This document shows, piece by piece, positions 11,522 to 22,479 of a stretch of 64,000 nucleotides of DNA (the first letter of the stretch is position 1; each line of letters begins with the position of its first letter). Source of the DNA: Selaginella moellendorffii (taxonomy: Eukaryota > Streptophyta > Lycopodiopsida > Selaginellales > Selaginellaceae). The stretch spans positions 1,521,146 through 1,585,145 of the forward strand of contig NW_003314272.1 of assembly GCF_000143415.4 (NCBI RefSeq), written 5' to 3'. Under the pieces are notes generated by a model. The model was given only the letters and a program-made list of their open reading frames with translations. It had not been told where the DNA came from and searched no databases. The translations under genes and the position numbers were made by a program.

Positions 11522-14500
11522 ACTCCACCACCCATAGACGAAGTTCGATGTCCTCATCGAACGGTAAACCATTTTGTAAAGTAACACTCGCATGTGTTAC
11601 CATTTCCATCCTTGGCACCTAGCCAATATTTGTCAATGGTTTGACATTGAAGGCTCACCATGCCTTTTGCATATGCCTCAATGGTTTGACACCAAAGGCT
11701 CACCATGCCTTGCCTATCCTCTAAGGAGGGTAGTCTCTCCAACTTAGAGATTGATTGGACCACATATAGTGGTTCTCTCCTTTTATTGGTTTAGTTCTCG
11801 CTAAACCTTTTAGAGACCCTTCGCTAAGTCAATCCTACTACTCCTTCTTGAGTAGTCTCAATTTCCATCTATTGAATGTTTGCACCTTGGAACTTTTACT
11901 CTTTTGACTTTTTGGAAGTCAATTTCCTAGGTGTCTCCAACACCTTGCATTGCACAGATTGTACAACTCCACTTCCCTATCCTAGGAAGTTCATTACTTG
12001 AGGGCACCATCATCCTCTCTTCTATTTCATGCCACCTTGGGCACTAAGTTCCATTTATCACACTTTGTGCTAGGCTTGTCCACCGCCCTATCATTTGGCT
12101 ACCTTACCGCTCCCTCCCTTGGAGCTTCCACTTTCGCCAAATCGGAGCAATTCGGAATCCATCCTTGGAAACACACTTCCTTTCCCGCAATTTGTTAGCG
12201 TCCAACACATTAGTGTTCCTCGCCTAACTTTGTCACTTGGATTCCTTCCCAGGGATTCCACGGCCTTATCTTGGCCACTCATCTTTTGCTCCTATCCGTT
12301 GATTGTTGCACCAAGCAACATCGAATCTCTACCTCCCTCCTTGAGGTATTCTTTTCATTCCATAGCAAAGGCTTTGCTTTGCCAAGACTAGGGTGTTCAC
12401 CCATAGTAAGTCTCTTTTAGCATCTTCTGCTGTGGGCTCTATCCTCGGCCCAACTTTGTGACCCTCTCATGGGTCTCTTTAGAGACTACTTTCCTTAGAC
12501 ACACTATGCCATCGCAATGACATAGCTCATTTCCCTAAGGTGCTTTTCCCACTTGGTCACCTTGACCAAGCCACACCATCATCAATAGTTCAAATCAACA
12601 CTTTGAACTAGGAACCTTATTCCTTAACCCAAACAAGGACCTTGTCCTTATTTAGCCACAAGATCACCTAGTGATCTCACCTTGGCACCTTAACAGGTTT
12701 GCCAATAGGTACTAAGTCTTCCAAACCTTTAACTTGTTAACTATGACCCCGGGGGCATCCCCCACACTTGGCGGTGCGCCCAAGCCAGCCCTTCCGGCCA
12801 AGGGTCCATAGCAACTGAGATTAGGTGTCCCCATCTCACTCACCACGTCTTTGGTGCCACTTGCACCAAAGCGTTCAAGTTAGATATGCCGAGCTTTCAC
12901 ACTAAGCAATCTAACCGTGCATCACGACTCCGAGGCATCCCTCACTTGGCGGTGTGCCCAAACCAGTCTCCCCACTAAGAGTCCATGACCACCGAAATAT
13001 GAGTGTCCTCATATTCCAAACCATCACCACGCCCTAGTGATTTGGGACTCGAACCCAAGCACTAGAGGGTCGGGACTCGAACCCAACCTCCGTATATGCA
13101 TCTACAGACGGCATCACACAAGATGCCTGGCGTGACTCCCCACGCCGGTGCACCAACTTATTTTCAAAGCGCGCTATAGATCACAGCTTAGGAACCTAGT
13201 TCCTCCACACTGTCAAGTCCTCTCACTTGACATGTCTGTGACCATGTATGGACTCCTCCATGCTCGGCCCCATGGCCCACCCTTTTTGGAGTTATCACCT
13301 TCAACTAGGGTATTTGTTCCCCCGATGTGCCAATCTCGCTTAGCAAGTCCTCCGACCACTGTAACATGGTTCCTGCATAAGCGTGAAAGTCCTTGACCAT
13401 CGACTTTCGTTCAAAGCCCTCTCTTTGAACACTTGGGAACTACTTCCCTAACCTTGATAGCCTTGCCTCATGGCAAGCTTCAAGACCATGCTTCTGCTGC
13501 GCCACTCTGATTTCGCGCATTCCATGAACCATTTACACTTGGCCTTTCTAGGTATTAAGCTACCTAGAATCGTCTTTGGGAACCTTAAAGGAACTCTGTC
13601 CCTCAGCTTGCTAAGGCCTCCCTTTTTGCAAGCCTTCCAAATGCCACATAGTCTAACATAGACAATTCCATAGTTTAGACTCTCCATGGCATCACGGTTG
13701 CTAGCGGTAACACCCTCGAGCCCCCACTTGATTCTCCACTCCCAGCTGGCATAACCAACCTTGGTTATGCCCTTTGATTCCTACGGTTCGGTTCTATCCC
13801 TTTACTTCTGGCTTTTTGGCTTCACACTTTTCCTTTGGTCATTCTCCTCCAGACCAGGAGGATAGCTTTGCACTTTCTATCATGCTTTAGCAAGTATTCT
13901 TAGGGATGAACCTACCCAATAGCCTAGGGAGTGGTTCCTCAATCCGGGTATGCTCACCTTATAATCCCACACACTGGGATTACATTGTTGCTTATGGGCC
14001 TTTACATGCCCATCACTAGCCTTGCCAAAATTCCATTTTTGGCTTTGTCCAACTCGGGTAGACAGTCCTCTCCTGTCTCCGCAACCTTGGACATTTGGAT
14101 AGCACCTTCTATCCATCATTCGCTAGGGACTTAGTCCCTTGGGCTTTATCCATTGCCCTCGCGACATCAAACACCACCTTCTGGTGTTCTAGAGTGTTCG
14201 GGTGTCCCAATGATGGCTTTCTTGACAATGAGTATTTCCTTTTATGACATTAACTTACTATATCGCAACACAAGCAACTTATCCCCCGTAAGGGTATATC
14301 CAACTTCCCTATGCTATTAAGAAGTCTTGGGTAGCTACCTTCTACCCGTTTAACCAGTTATTTTGCACCTCTTGCTTAGTTGCCTCATAGTTGTCAAGTC
14401 CTACAACTCATTGCTTGGTGCTTTCACACCGCCATCATTATCTGGGTCACCACACTCCAACTGCATGCTCTGCAGCTTAGGCTATGTTATTCCCATTTCC

Positions 14501-14911
14501 ATTGGGATTCCTTTGGCAAGGGGTTCTCATGAACCCACCAACATAGCCTCAAGGTATCACACCTTGGCACATTTGGTGTCCCCACACCATCGGCTCCACG
14601 AGCCTACCTCTATGACATTTCCCCTTCGTGTCTAAGTCTTTGCCAAGACCAACACCGCTCTTTCTCATGCCAACCATCCGTTAGCACTGCACCATAGAGG
14701 TCACACACAACTTTATGTCAAAGTTGTTTTCTTCTAGGAACACCTTTTCCCATAACTTTAGCATGGCATATTTTGCCATCGATGAGATACCCTCTGTTCT
14801 CATCCTTGGATCCTATGATCCCCCCCCATCCTTTGTGGGGTACAACACACCTCAGTCCAAATGCTTCCATCAGTCCTTTTAGGACCATCTGTTGACTCTA
14901 CTTGAGTCATC
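11522..14911 (-). repeat. Non-LTR or LTR-proximal part of array copy 2
   Basis: Near-identical copy of 5710-9099. No coding capacity recognised. Confidence 0.75.
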
Positions 14912-15617
14912 CAGCAGTTTTGGACTTGGTTAATCCACAGACCCGTAAGGTCTTATTTGTGAGGCACTAGCTCACTGGAATACACTTCTTGCATTCCTGT
15001 CCTACTCAAAAGGACTATTTTCACAAGTGTTACTCCGGCACTTGATTTTGTTCTCTAGGGGCAACCTTTGCCCCTTAGGACTACTTGTCCATGTGATGAG
15101 AACACCAACTCATCCACTTAATACACCCCCAACTCCTGGGGTTGTTCCAGCATTTATTAGAGGTAGCCCCGGCTACCTTTTCAAGGACTTGAGTCCTCTT
15201 CCGTATTTGACCTCCCACGGTCATTACTTCTGGTCTCACATTCATGAGCACCAACCTCAACTATATGAGGAAAATCTTGTGACTCCTTTATTGCTTTGGA
15301 GTCTTTATCTTTCCCGTGATCCCAACTGTAGTTGTTTACCACAACTACATTAGCCAGTTTGCTAAGTCAAATGCTCATCTGGATCACATCCTCAACTCTT
15401 TGAGGAAAACCATATACTGTTCCCAAGATCCCAAAGTCGTTCCATTATTGGCCCTTTTCTATCCACCACATTGTGCCCAAGTTCACGCATGAACTCGAGT
15501 GGAGAGCCATGTCCTCTCGACATGCTACTCCTCAAGGATAGGCCCACTCCTAGGACCATCCGATGCCAACATCAATGGTGATATACTTGAGCACCAATAA
15601 AAGTCAGACTAAGGAAC

Positions 15618-15630
15618 AGCTCCGATACCA
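15618..15630 (-). promoter_or_regulatory. Primer-binding site, array copy 3
   Basis: Same tRNA-iMet site, 5812 bp after that of copy 2. Confidence 0.85.
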
Positions 15631-15633
15631 AGT

Positions 15634-17461
15634 TGTAGGCGACTAATTTTTCCATTCTACTTTAGTCACTTAACCACACCTCCGACCACTTGGAGGAGTC
15701 TCATTCACAACCTCCATCAGTCCAATTCAGGACTTGGGACTTGCTAGCCCCAAGAATGGCATCCATGCCACTCAACACTTGCACCTGGTCCAGGTGCTCC
15801 ACGTGTCCGGTCCCAAGACCGACACCCAAAGGTGCCACTGACATCTCGGCCCGTTACGCTAAGGCCATGCCCATTCACCTTTGCTGCACTAGTGGTCCAA
15901 TACCACTTGCATCACCATCCCGTCTCTCCAAGACTAGGCCATCTGTCCACGAGTGGTCATCCTAGATCCACACCTTAGCATCCTTAGGATGCCCACAGAC
16001 CTGGGGAATCGCCTTCCCCAAAGTCCCTTTGTCAGTTCCTACCAAGTCCCTTTGTCAGTTCCTACCAAGTCCCTTTCTGCCCCTGGCCGTGTTTGCCAAC
16101 ACTGCCACTGGATCGAGGCCCACAGGCCCGACCACTAAGTCCCACGGTCCTCTGGGACTTCCTCACCACATGACTGTGTCCTTGGTCACCACCCCAGAGG
16201 ACTGCTCCTCTTCCTTTCCACAGTCTGGGCCTTTGGGACAACATTTCGGAACACCGTGGCCTTACGCGAGCCACCTGGGTACTCTCCCCACCTATCGCCT
16301 TTAGGTGCTCTAGCCATGGGCTTAGAGCGAGGTTCCGTTGAGCCACGCCTGGTATCCAAATAGGTAGTGCCACCCACACTTGGACTGGGAGCATCGGCCA
16401 GTCGATCCCCCGGGGGAACTAGAGCCGGCTCTTGAACACTTCACCAAGCTACCCCGCTTGTCGGTCCATGTTCACCCTAGTCTTGGACTTCCCAGTGGTC
16501 AGCTCATCACCCAACACTGGGTCCGGCCTTCCTGGGCCAAACTGGCCTTTCCTGGCCAAACTGGCTCCACTGCAGTCCTCCCCCTACTATACTTTTGGAG
16601 CTCACCAAACCCCCCAGGGTCTGGGAGACGAACGCTTTGGGCTTTCACCCTCTCAGGCTCCGGACTCGGACTCGGACTCGGACTCGGACTCGGATTCGGA
16701 CTTGGACTCGGGCTCGGGCTCGGGCTCGGGCTCGGTCTCGGCCTCGGTCTCGGTCCCGATCTCGGTCTCGGTCTCAATCTCGGTCCCGGTCTCGGTCCCG
16801 ATCTCGGTCTCGACTTCGGACTCCATCTCGGACTCCATCTCGGACTCCATCTCGGGTCCATCTCGGGTCCATCTCGGACTCCATCTCGGACTCCATCTTG
16901 GGTCCATCTCGGACTCCATCTCGGACTCCATCTTGGGTCCATCTCGGACTCCATCTCGGACTCCATCTCGGGTCCATCTCGGACTCCACTTCGGACTCCA
17001 ACTCGGGTCCATCTCGGATCCACCTCGGACTCCACTTCGGACTCCATCTCGGACTCCATTTCGGACTCCAACTCGGGTCCATCTCGGATCCACCTCGGAC
17101 TCCACTTCGGACTCCATCTCGGACTCCATTTCGGACTCCAACTCGGGTCCATCTCGAATCCACCTCGGACTCCACTTCGGACTCCATCTCGGACTCCATT
17201 TCGGACTCCAACTCGGGTCCATCTTGGACACTCCCACGTGTCATGTGTTGGTCCTTTTGGGTCCCTTTTTGGAGCCTCGCCTTTTGTTCGCTTCGTGCTC
17301 GTTCCTCGAGCACTTCGTTGGGAGTTCCACTCCCGCTCTTGACTTTTCAAGTCAGAGCTTTTGGTCCAAACGTGTTACGCTCGTTTGGCTCTCGCTTCAG
17401 CCACTACCACGTGGCACCCTTTCCGGCTCCACTTTGGGGCCTAGGGATTTTGTGTCTCACA
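15634..17461 (-). repeat. LTR 3' segment, array copy 3 (right end of array)
   Basis: Third copy. Its - strand start, TGTGAGACAC, is also the junction with the host RNase H codons at 17462. That could be a true LTR terminus or a break inside a longer LTR. Confidence 0.8.
16661..17229. repeat. GC-rich minisatellite in array LTR, copy 3
   Basis: Third array of the 6/12-bp units, with its own order of variants (extra GGGCTC units near 16710 and extra GGTCCC units near 16790). Confidence 0.9.
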
Positions 17462-18449
17462 GCTCAACGGAAGTGGCCTGCCCACGAGAAGGAATTGTTT
17501 GCGGTGGTCAAGGCACTCAAGGAGTGGCGACACTACCTTGGGAGACACTTCAAGGTTTACACGGACAATGTGGCAACGAAACACTTCTTGTCACAGCCCG
17601 ACCTGAGAGGGAAACAAGGTCGGTGGGCCAATGCCTTGGCTGAGTTTGATTGTGAGATTCTGTACAAGCCTGGGAAGAGCGACATCGTGGCGGATGCGCT
17701 AAGTCGAAAAGCGAGCTTGAGGTTGGCAATATCCAGCGCAACAGCAACCTTCTGGGACGATGTGCGCACAGCATATGAGAACGATGGTCTAGCACAAGAA
17801 GTGTTGCTGAGGAATCTAGAGGCACAGGAAGCTCACCAGAGAGGTGAGCTGCCAACGGAAGAGAAAACGGCCTATGCAGAACGCAACGGACTCATCTATT
17901 ACAAGCAAACGAGGGTGTATGTTCCAGAAGGGGAACTAAGGAAGGTAGCCTTAGAAAAGTGTCATGACGGACCTCTTGCGAGACACAGCGGAGTGCCCAA
18001 GACGATGGGCTTACTCAAGAGGAAGTACCATTGGCCAGATATGGCTAAGGACGTCCAAGACTATGTAAAGACATGTCCAACATGTCAGCAGGTAAAAGCC
18101 GTGACTAAGGCTAGTGGGGGCTTGTTGCAAAGCATCGCAATTCCAGATCGTCTGTGGAAATGTCTTACGATGGACTTCATCACGGGACTCCCCCCAAGCG
18201 AGGGGTTTGATACGATATTCGTGGTGGTGGACCGATTTTCAAAAATGGCATATTTCATACCCACCACAATGGAGGTGGATGCGGAAGGTGTGGCGAAGCT
18301 ATTCTTCGAACAAGTGGTTCGAGTGCGGGGAAGACCGGAAGAGATCATCTCAGATCGAGATAAGATCTTCACCAGTAGGTTCTAGAGGACTCTCCTGGAA
18401 CAGTATCGCACCAAGTTGAAATTCAGCACAGCCTATCACCCACAGACAG

Positions 18450-18495
18450 GTATGGGGTATTAAGTCAAGTTGTTGGCACTAACACTTCTTGACAG
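18450..18495 (+). other. 46-bp spliceosomal-intron-like segment in integrase
   Basis: It starts CAG/GTATGG and ends CTTGACAG/AC, with a CACTAAC branch-site match about 13 bp before the 3' end. It contains an in-frame TAA. Removing it joins the conserved integrase blocks HPQT and DGQTERVN without loss or gain of a residue. The 5 bp GACAG is present at both ends, as expected of an insertion with a short target duplication. Confidence 0.75.
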
Positions 18496-18913
18496 ACGGA
18501 CAAACGGAAAGGGTGAATAGGTAGCTGGAGGATTATTTGCGATGCTATATCTCGGGAGACTAGACCGATTGGGTAAGTCATTTGGGACTTGCGGAAATGT
18601 GTTATAACAACTCACCACATTCGAGTATCGGGGTGAGTCCATGGGAAGTCATAAATGGGCGAGCTATTGAAGGTCCCGTGGAACTCGGCGTAGCCGAGTA
18701 TCATGGAGAGTTACCCGTAGTGGAGGCATTCACGGTGGAAAGACTCAACATTTGGAATCTAGTGAGGGATTCCTTGGAACGAGCTCAACAAAGGCAAACC
18801 AAGTACGCGAACCAGAAGTGTCGGGACGTAGAGTTCCAAGCTGGGGAGAAGGTGTGGCTGAACACCAAGAACCTCAGGCTACCAAGTGGGATCAGCCGGA
18901 AGTTGACCCAAAG

Positions 18914-18965
18914 GTAAAAATGCATGTATTCCTGTAAATGAATTGATCTTGAGATCCTTAAGCAG
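18914..18965 (+). other. 52-bp spliceosomal-intron-like segment in integrase C-terminus
   Basis: It starts AAAG/GTAAAA and ends AAGCAG/GT, with stops inside. Removing it joins KLTQR to FAGPYEIEA, matching the usual Ty3 integrase tail (KL-x-RF-x-GPY) exactly in frame. Confidence 0.75.
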
Positions 18966-19381
18966 GTTCGCTGGGCCTTACGAGATTGAGGCATGAATCG
19001 GTAAAGTGGCTTACCGACTCCGACTTCCTCGAGAGATGGGGAAGATGCACCCAGTGTTCCACGTGAACTTACTCAAGTCGTACTTTGAGGATCCGCTTCA
19101 CAAGGACCAAGCAAGACCTTTACCTGAGGTTATCCAAGGGGAAGAGGAATACGAAGTTGAAGCCATCCTCAATGCGCGCAAGAGCAAGCGACAAGGACGC
19201 GAGGTGAGAGAGTTCCATGTGAAGTGGAAAGGATTCCCACACTGCGAAGCAACATGGGAACTGGAGGAGAACCTAGCGAACGCGCAAGATCTAGTGGAAG
19301 AATTTCTGCAAGGCAGAACTCTATGTACTTATGCAAAGTTCAATTAAAAATATCAATTTGCAAAGTTGAGCAAGTGGCATA

Positions 19382-20914
19382 TGTTGGGACCCGAAGGCGC
19401 ACCGAAGGTAAGCTAATTAGCATGGGTTAGATAGGTCGACCAGGCGTAGGGCACTACACCCGACTCCCCGTGAGGATGTCAAATCCGTAGACGTATTCTA
19501 TGGAGGTTGGGTTCGAGTCCTAACCCCCTAGTAAAGCAAGGCTGGGTTCAAGTCCCAACCCCATACTAGGGCGTGGTGAGGTGAGGGGTATAGGGACACC
19601 TATATTCCGTTGTCATGGGCTCTTGGCCGGGGAGGCTAACTTAGGCACACCGCTAAGTGGGGGGATGCCCCCGGAAACATGGTCAACAAGTCGTAGGATA
19701 AAAAGAGACGTTCGATGTGGGCATCAAACTTCTTTTATGGGTGGTGGAGTTGTAAGGAACCGACTCCCCGAGATGTTGTAGGCTAAAGGATCCCCGAAAG
19801 CTTGACCAAAATGACAAAGAGTTCATCGGATGGGACCGAGTCGAAGATCGAGTCCAAGACCGACTCTGAGACCAAGTTCGAGATAGAGTCCGGGATCGAG
19901 CCGAGCCCGAATCGGAGACCGAGATCGAGACCGAGTTTGAGACGGAGTCCGAGATCCAAATTGGGTCCAAGACCGAGTCCGAGGTCGAGTCCGAAGTCGA
20001 GTCCGAGATCGGGTCTGAGATCGAGTCCGAGATCGAGTTCGAGACCGAATCCGAAGTCGAGTCCGAGATCGAGTCCGAGATCGAGTCCGAGATCGATTCT
20101 GAGACTAAGTCCACATACTAATACAGCTCAAGGGGTGAAAGCCCAAAACGTGTGTCTCCCAGGGGGGGGGGGGGGGGGGCTGCAGGGGGTTCCAAAAGTA
20201 TAGTAGGGATAGTGAGGTCCAGGAACCAGTCTTGAAGGAACTCTCCAGTGGTGCTTCCAAACTGACTTGAGGTTGAGACTGGGGCCGAGGGGCCTTGGGT
20301 GGGAGAGAGCATGGGCTTGAGTGGTGCCGAAGGGGCCACCCAGGGAAGTGCTCAAGAGCAGCTCCCACTCCCGAAAGGGAAACCGACTGCGGTGCTCCCC
20401 GCTCATGTGGAGTGGTGCCCCACTTGAGTACCTTGTGGCTCATTGGTCCTCGCCCTTCCTTGGGGCTTGGGCCTTCCCTTCGGGATGGAAGTGGGGGGGT
20501 AGAGGTACCCATACCGGGCCGTTAGGCCACGGTGTTTCGCCCCGACGTCCCGAAGCAAGTGCTGCACCCAAGGCTTGGGATTTAGAGGGTCCCATGATCA
20601 AGTCTTGTGGTACCAAGGGGTGTTAGGAATCTGGAGGCTTGGTGTGCTTGGCTGCTTGTGCCTGCAGGGAGTGTAGCTGAACCTTAAGTCCAGTCTAACC
20701 CGGGGAGGGGGATTAAGAGAGATTTGGGAATCCGTAGATGGATGACTAACACTCCATTGCTCATGCAGTGAGTAGCTGAAACCAAGTAGGACCAAGTAGG
20801 AGCTGGTACCATAGGCGGGAACCTTGGCGAGGGAACTTAGCACGAGCCAAGGCAGAGTTGGTCAGATAGACGAGGTAAGCTGGCAAATTAGAAAGGAAAA
20901 ATTTGTGGCTTACA
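19382..20914 (+). mobile_element. 3' LTR of the outer chromovirus
   Basis: It ends in GGCTTACA, matching the left LTR end. It probably begins at TGTTGGGACC, 35 bp after the chromodomain stop, although no good polypurine tract precedes it. Length is about 1.53 kb. It contains GGTTCGAGTCC (19510-19520) and a variant GGTTCAAGTCC (19545-19555), a GAGTCCGAG short-period repeat (19825-20105), and a G-run at 20162-20179. The 5' half resembles blocks in the nested array, reverse complemented. Confidence 0.85.
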
Positions 20915-21171
20915 CTTGTGTAGTGGAAAGGACCGTATCGGGTGTTGCAGCAAGTTAGACCACAAGTTTATGAGGTTCACCATGACATCTAGCAAGCCAA
21001 TCCTCTAGAGATTGTGCATGTACAGTGGTTGAAACGCTTCATACAAAGAGATCAGGAGCAGTTAATACCACCTACAGATCCGCCGATGCTTCCTCTTGAC
21101 GTTCCTCCAGATTCCGGCCCGTCTACAAGAGAACCCTGATTGTCTTCTATTATTCTGAGAGGAGGGGATGA
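20915..21171 (+). pseudogene. C-terminal tail of an older gypsy integrase
   Basis: Immediately after the right LTR, a reading frame gives GPY-like sequence (RIGCC/RVLQQVRPQVYEVHHDI), then NPLEIVHVQWLKRF, and a Pro-rich tail to an ACC CTG ATTGTC end near 21140. It is broken by a stop. This is the usual C-terminus of a Ty3/gypsy polyprotein and shows that the outer chromovirus inserted into an older element. Confidence 0.65.
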
Positions 21172-21500
21172 TGTGAGGGCCAAGTGTACAGCTATAATGC
21201 CGTATACTAATATTAGTGTAGTGGGATTTTTGTAACTGTTGGATTGGTTTCAATCCGGACCACTCGCTCCTGTATATAAGATAGAGTTTTTAGGCTAATT
21301 GATATGCACATTTTTTGTATTCCCTTTCCATATTCTAAGCACTCACAATATATATTTTTAAATATGTTGTATGTAGCAATATTTAGTTTGCTTAATAATA
21401 GTATTATTCCTATTTGCTTTGTAGTAGTGGATATACTTAAAACGGGAACATTGTACCGTAGCAGCGCTTTGCACTGGTGAATACCTACATCATTTATTCC
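21172..21500 (+). mobile_element. Putative 3' LTR start of the older gypsy element
   Basis: A purine tract (GAGAGGAGGGGATGA, ending 21171) precedes TGTGAGGGCCAAG, the classic polypurine-tract/LTR junction. A TATA-like TGTATATAAG lies at 21271-21280. The LTR end is not determined; 21500 is only a guess. Confidence 0.5.
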
Positions 21501-22355
21501 TACATGTATGAGCAGCTTGCAGAGCAAGCATATGCAACGAACCTTTCACAACTTGTTTTATTACCCTATGGGATTTGTCATGGTAGCTCTAGAAGCCAAA
21601 TTTGTTATAGTTGGATTCCACCAGGAGCAAGTAGAGTACAAACTTGTGTGGCTTACTGGTCCCGGCGTAGATATCATCAACCTATCAACAACAAGAATTT
21701 GTAAATGTAAGAAACAAATAGTACCTCACCATAAGCAGCATAGCTCATGTGTAAGCAATGGAAAGCTCCTCAAAAACAAAGCCTCGAAGCACCTTGTATT
21801 CATGCGATGCACTCTACATAAAGAGCTCAAGGTCTTTCAGTTTCATCATTGTAAGAGCCAGAGTGAATTGAGCCTGGACTTCTACACTGCAAAAGTTGAG
21901 GTAGTAATCTAGGAACAAAGAACTCTTAGCCGGTTTAAAATGTAGAAGTGCCCAGGATATATCCTCCCCTCATGATTTGCCTTGCATGATTCTTAAGAGG
22001 CATAGGAGGTTGGTATTGTTTAACGATTTCCGGACTTTCTTCAAGAATCTTTTTTGGTTCAAAATCGGTAAGTAATCAGACCAGAGCAACAATTGTAGTG
22101 CTCTGAAGCAGCTTCCATATGCTGGAAGCCATCCTGCACCTATTTCTCGAGCATTTCGATGAGCACATGGAGTTTAAAAGCTAACTGTCTTGCTGGCCGT
22201 CCCTGCTCCTTGACATCTTCCTGTAGCATTTGCTGTACGCATTCTTTCAGAATGGGAAGTTGAACCAAATCTGCACTAGCCAATGAAATTTGCACTATGG
22301 TGTCCCCAAACTTATACTTCATGTTTGCCCAAATCTCAAGACTACGCAGGCTAGC
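21501..22355. other. Unassigned stretch between retroelements
   Basis: It has reading frames of up to 134 codons (21508-21912, +) and 60 codons (22140-22322, -), with no motif I recognise and no splice pattern that extends them. It is probably old LTR or other repeat sequence. Confidence 0.4.
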
Positions 22356-22455
22356 CTGAAGAGTTTCTTGTTACATGACACACCTCGCCACGTAGACATT
22401 AGGGTTTTCCTATTCTGTCTGCTACCATGGTGCGCTTTGATCCCGATTTGTCTCA
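22356..22455 (+). mobile_element. 3' end of a copia LTR
   Basis: Sequence ending ATTTGTCTCA directly abuts a primer-binding site, so it is the end of a 5' LTR. The LTR start was not found; the left limit given is arbitrary. Confidence 0.5.
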
Positions 22456-22468
22456 TGGTATCGGAGCT
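22456..22468 (+). promoter_or_regulatory. Primer-binding site of the copia element
   Basis: TGGTATCGGAGCT, a tRNA-iMet site, follows the LTR end with no gap and lies 12 bp before the Gag ATG at 22480. Confidence 0.75.
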
Positions 22469-22479
22469 GGGATAGTGCT

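Larger units (their letters stand above)
3165..17461 (-). mobile_element. Nested tandem array of a non-coding LTR element
   Basis: About 2.4 head-to-tail copies of a 5.8-5.9 kb unit. The same bases begin at 3165, 9100 and 14912, giving periods of 5935 and 5812 bp. The third copy stops at 17461, where the host RNase H resumes. On the - strand each unit carries an LTR end (CGCCTACA) followed at once by a tRNA-iMet primer site, so the elements point left. No gag or pol protein is visible, so it is non-autonomous or a fragment. Its LTR shares blocks with the outer LTR (for example 5720-5760 and 6930-7300 against 19560-19760), so the two families are related. The 5' limit of the LTR is uncertain: either 17461/11521/5709 (TGTGAGAC..., LTR about 1.8 kb) or further right (LTR up to about 5 kb). 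No target-site duplication was found. Confidence 0.85.
17462..19347 (+). pseudogene. Chromovirus pol C-terminal half: RNase H, integrase, chromodomain
   Basis: Host element sequence resumes exactly at AQRKWPAHEKEL (RNase H), followed by VYTDN and KPGKSDIVADALSR. The integrase has an H-H-C-C zinc domain (CPTCQQVK at about 18073), the first catalytic Asp in TMDFITGLP, the second in IISDRD, and the region of the catalytic Glu in DGQTERVN. A chromodomain near 19145-19310 (YEVEAILNAR, FHVKWKGFP, ATWELEENL) identifies a chromovirus. In-frame stops occur at 18383, 18522, 18561 (TAG) and 18994 (TGA), all reachable by one C-to-T or G-to-A change. Two GT-AG segments interrupt the integrase (separate entries). 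The element is immobile on this evidence. Confidence 0.9.
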
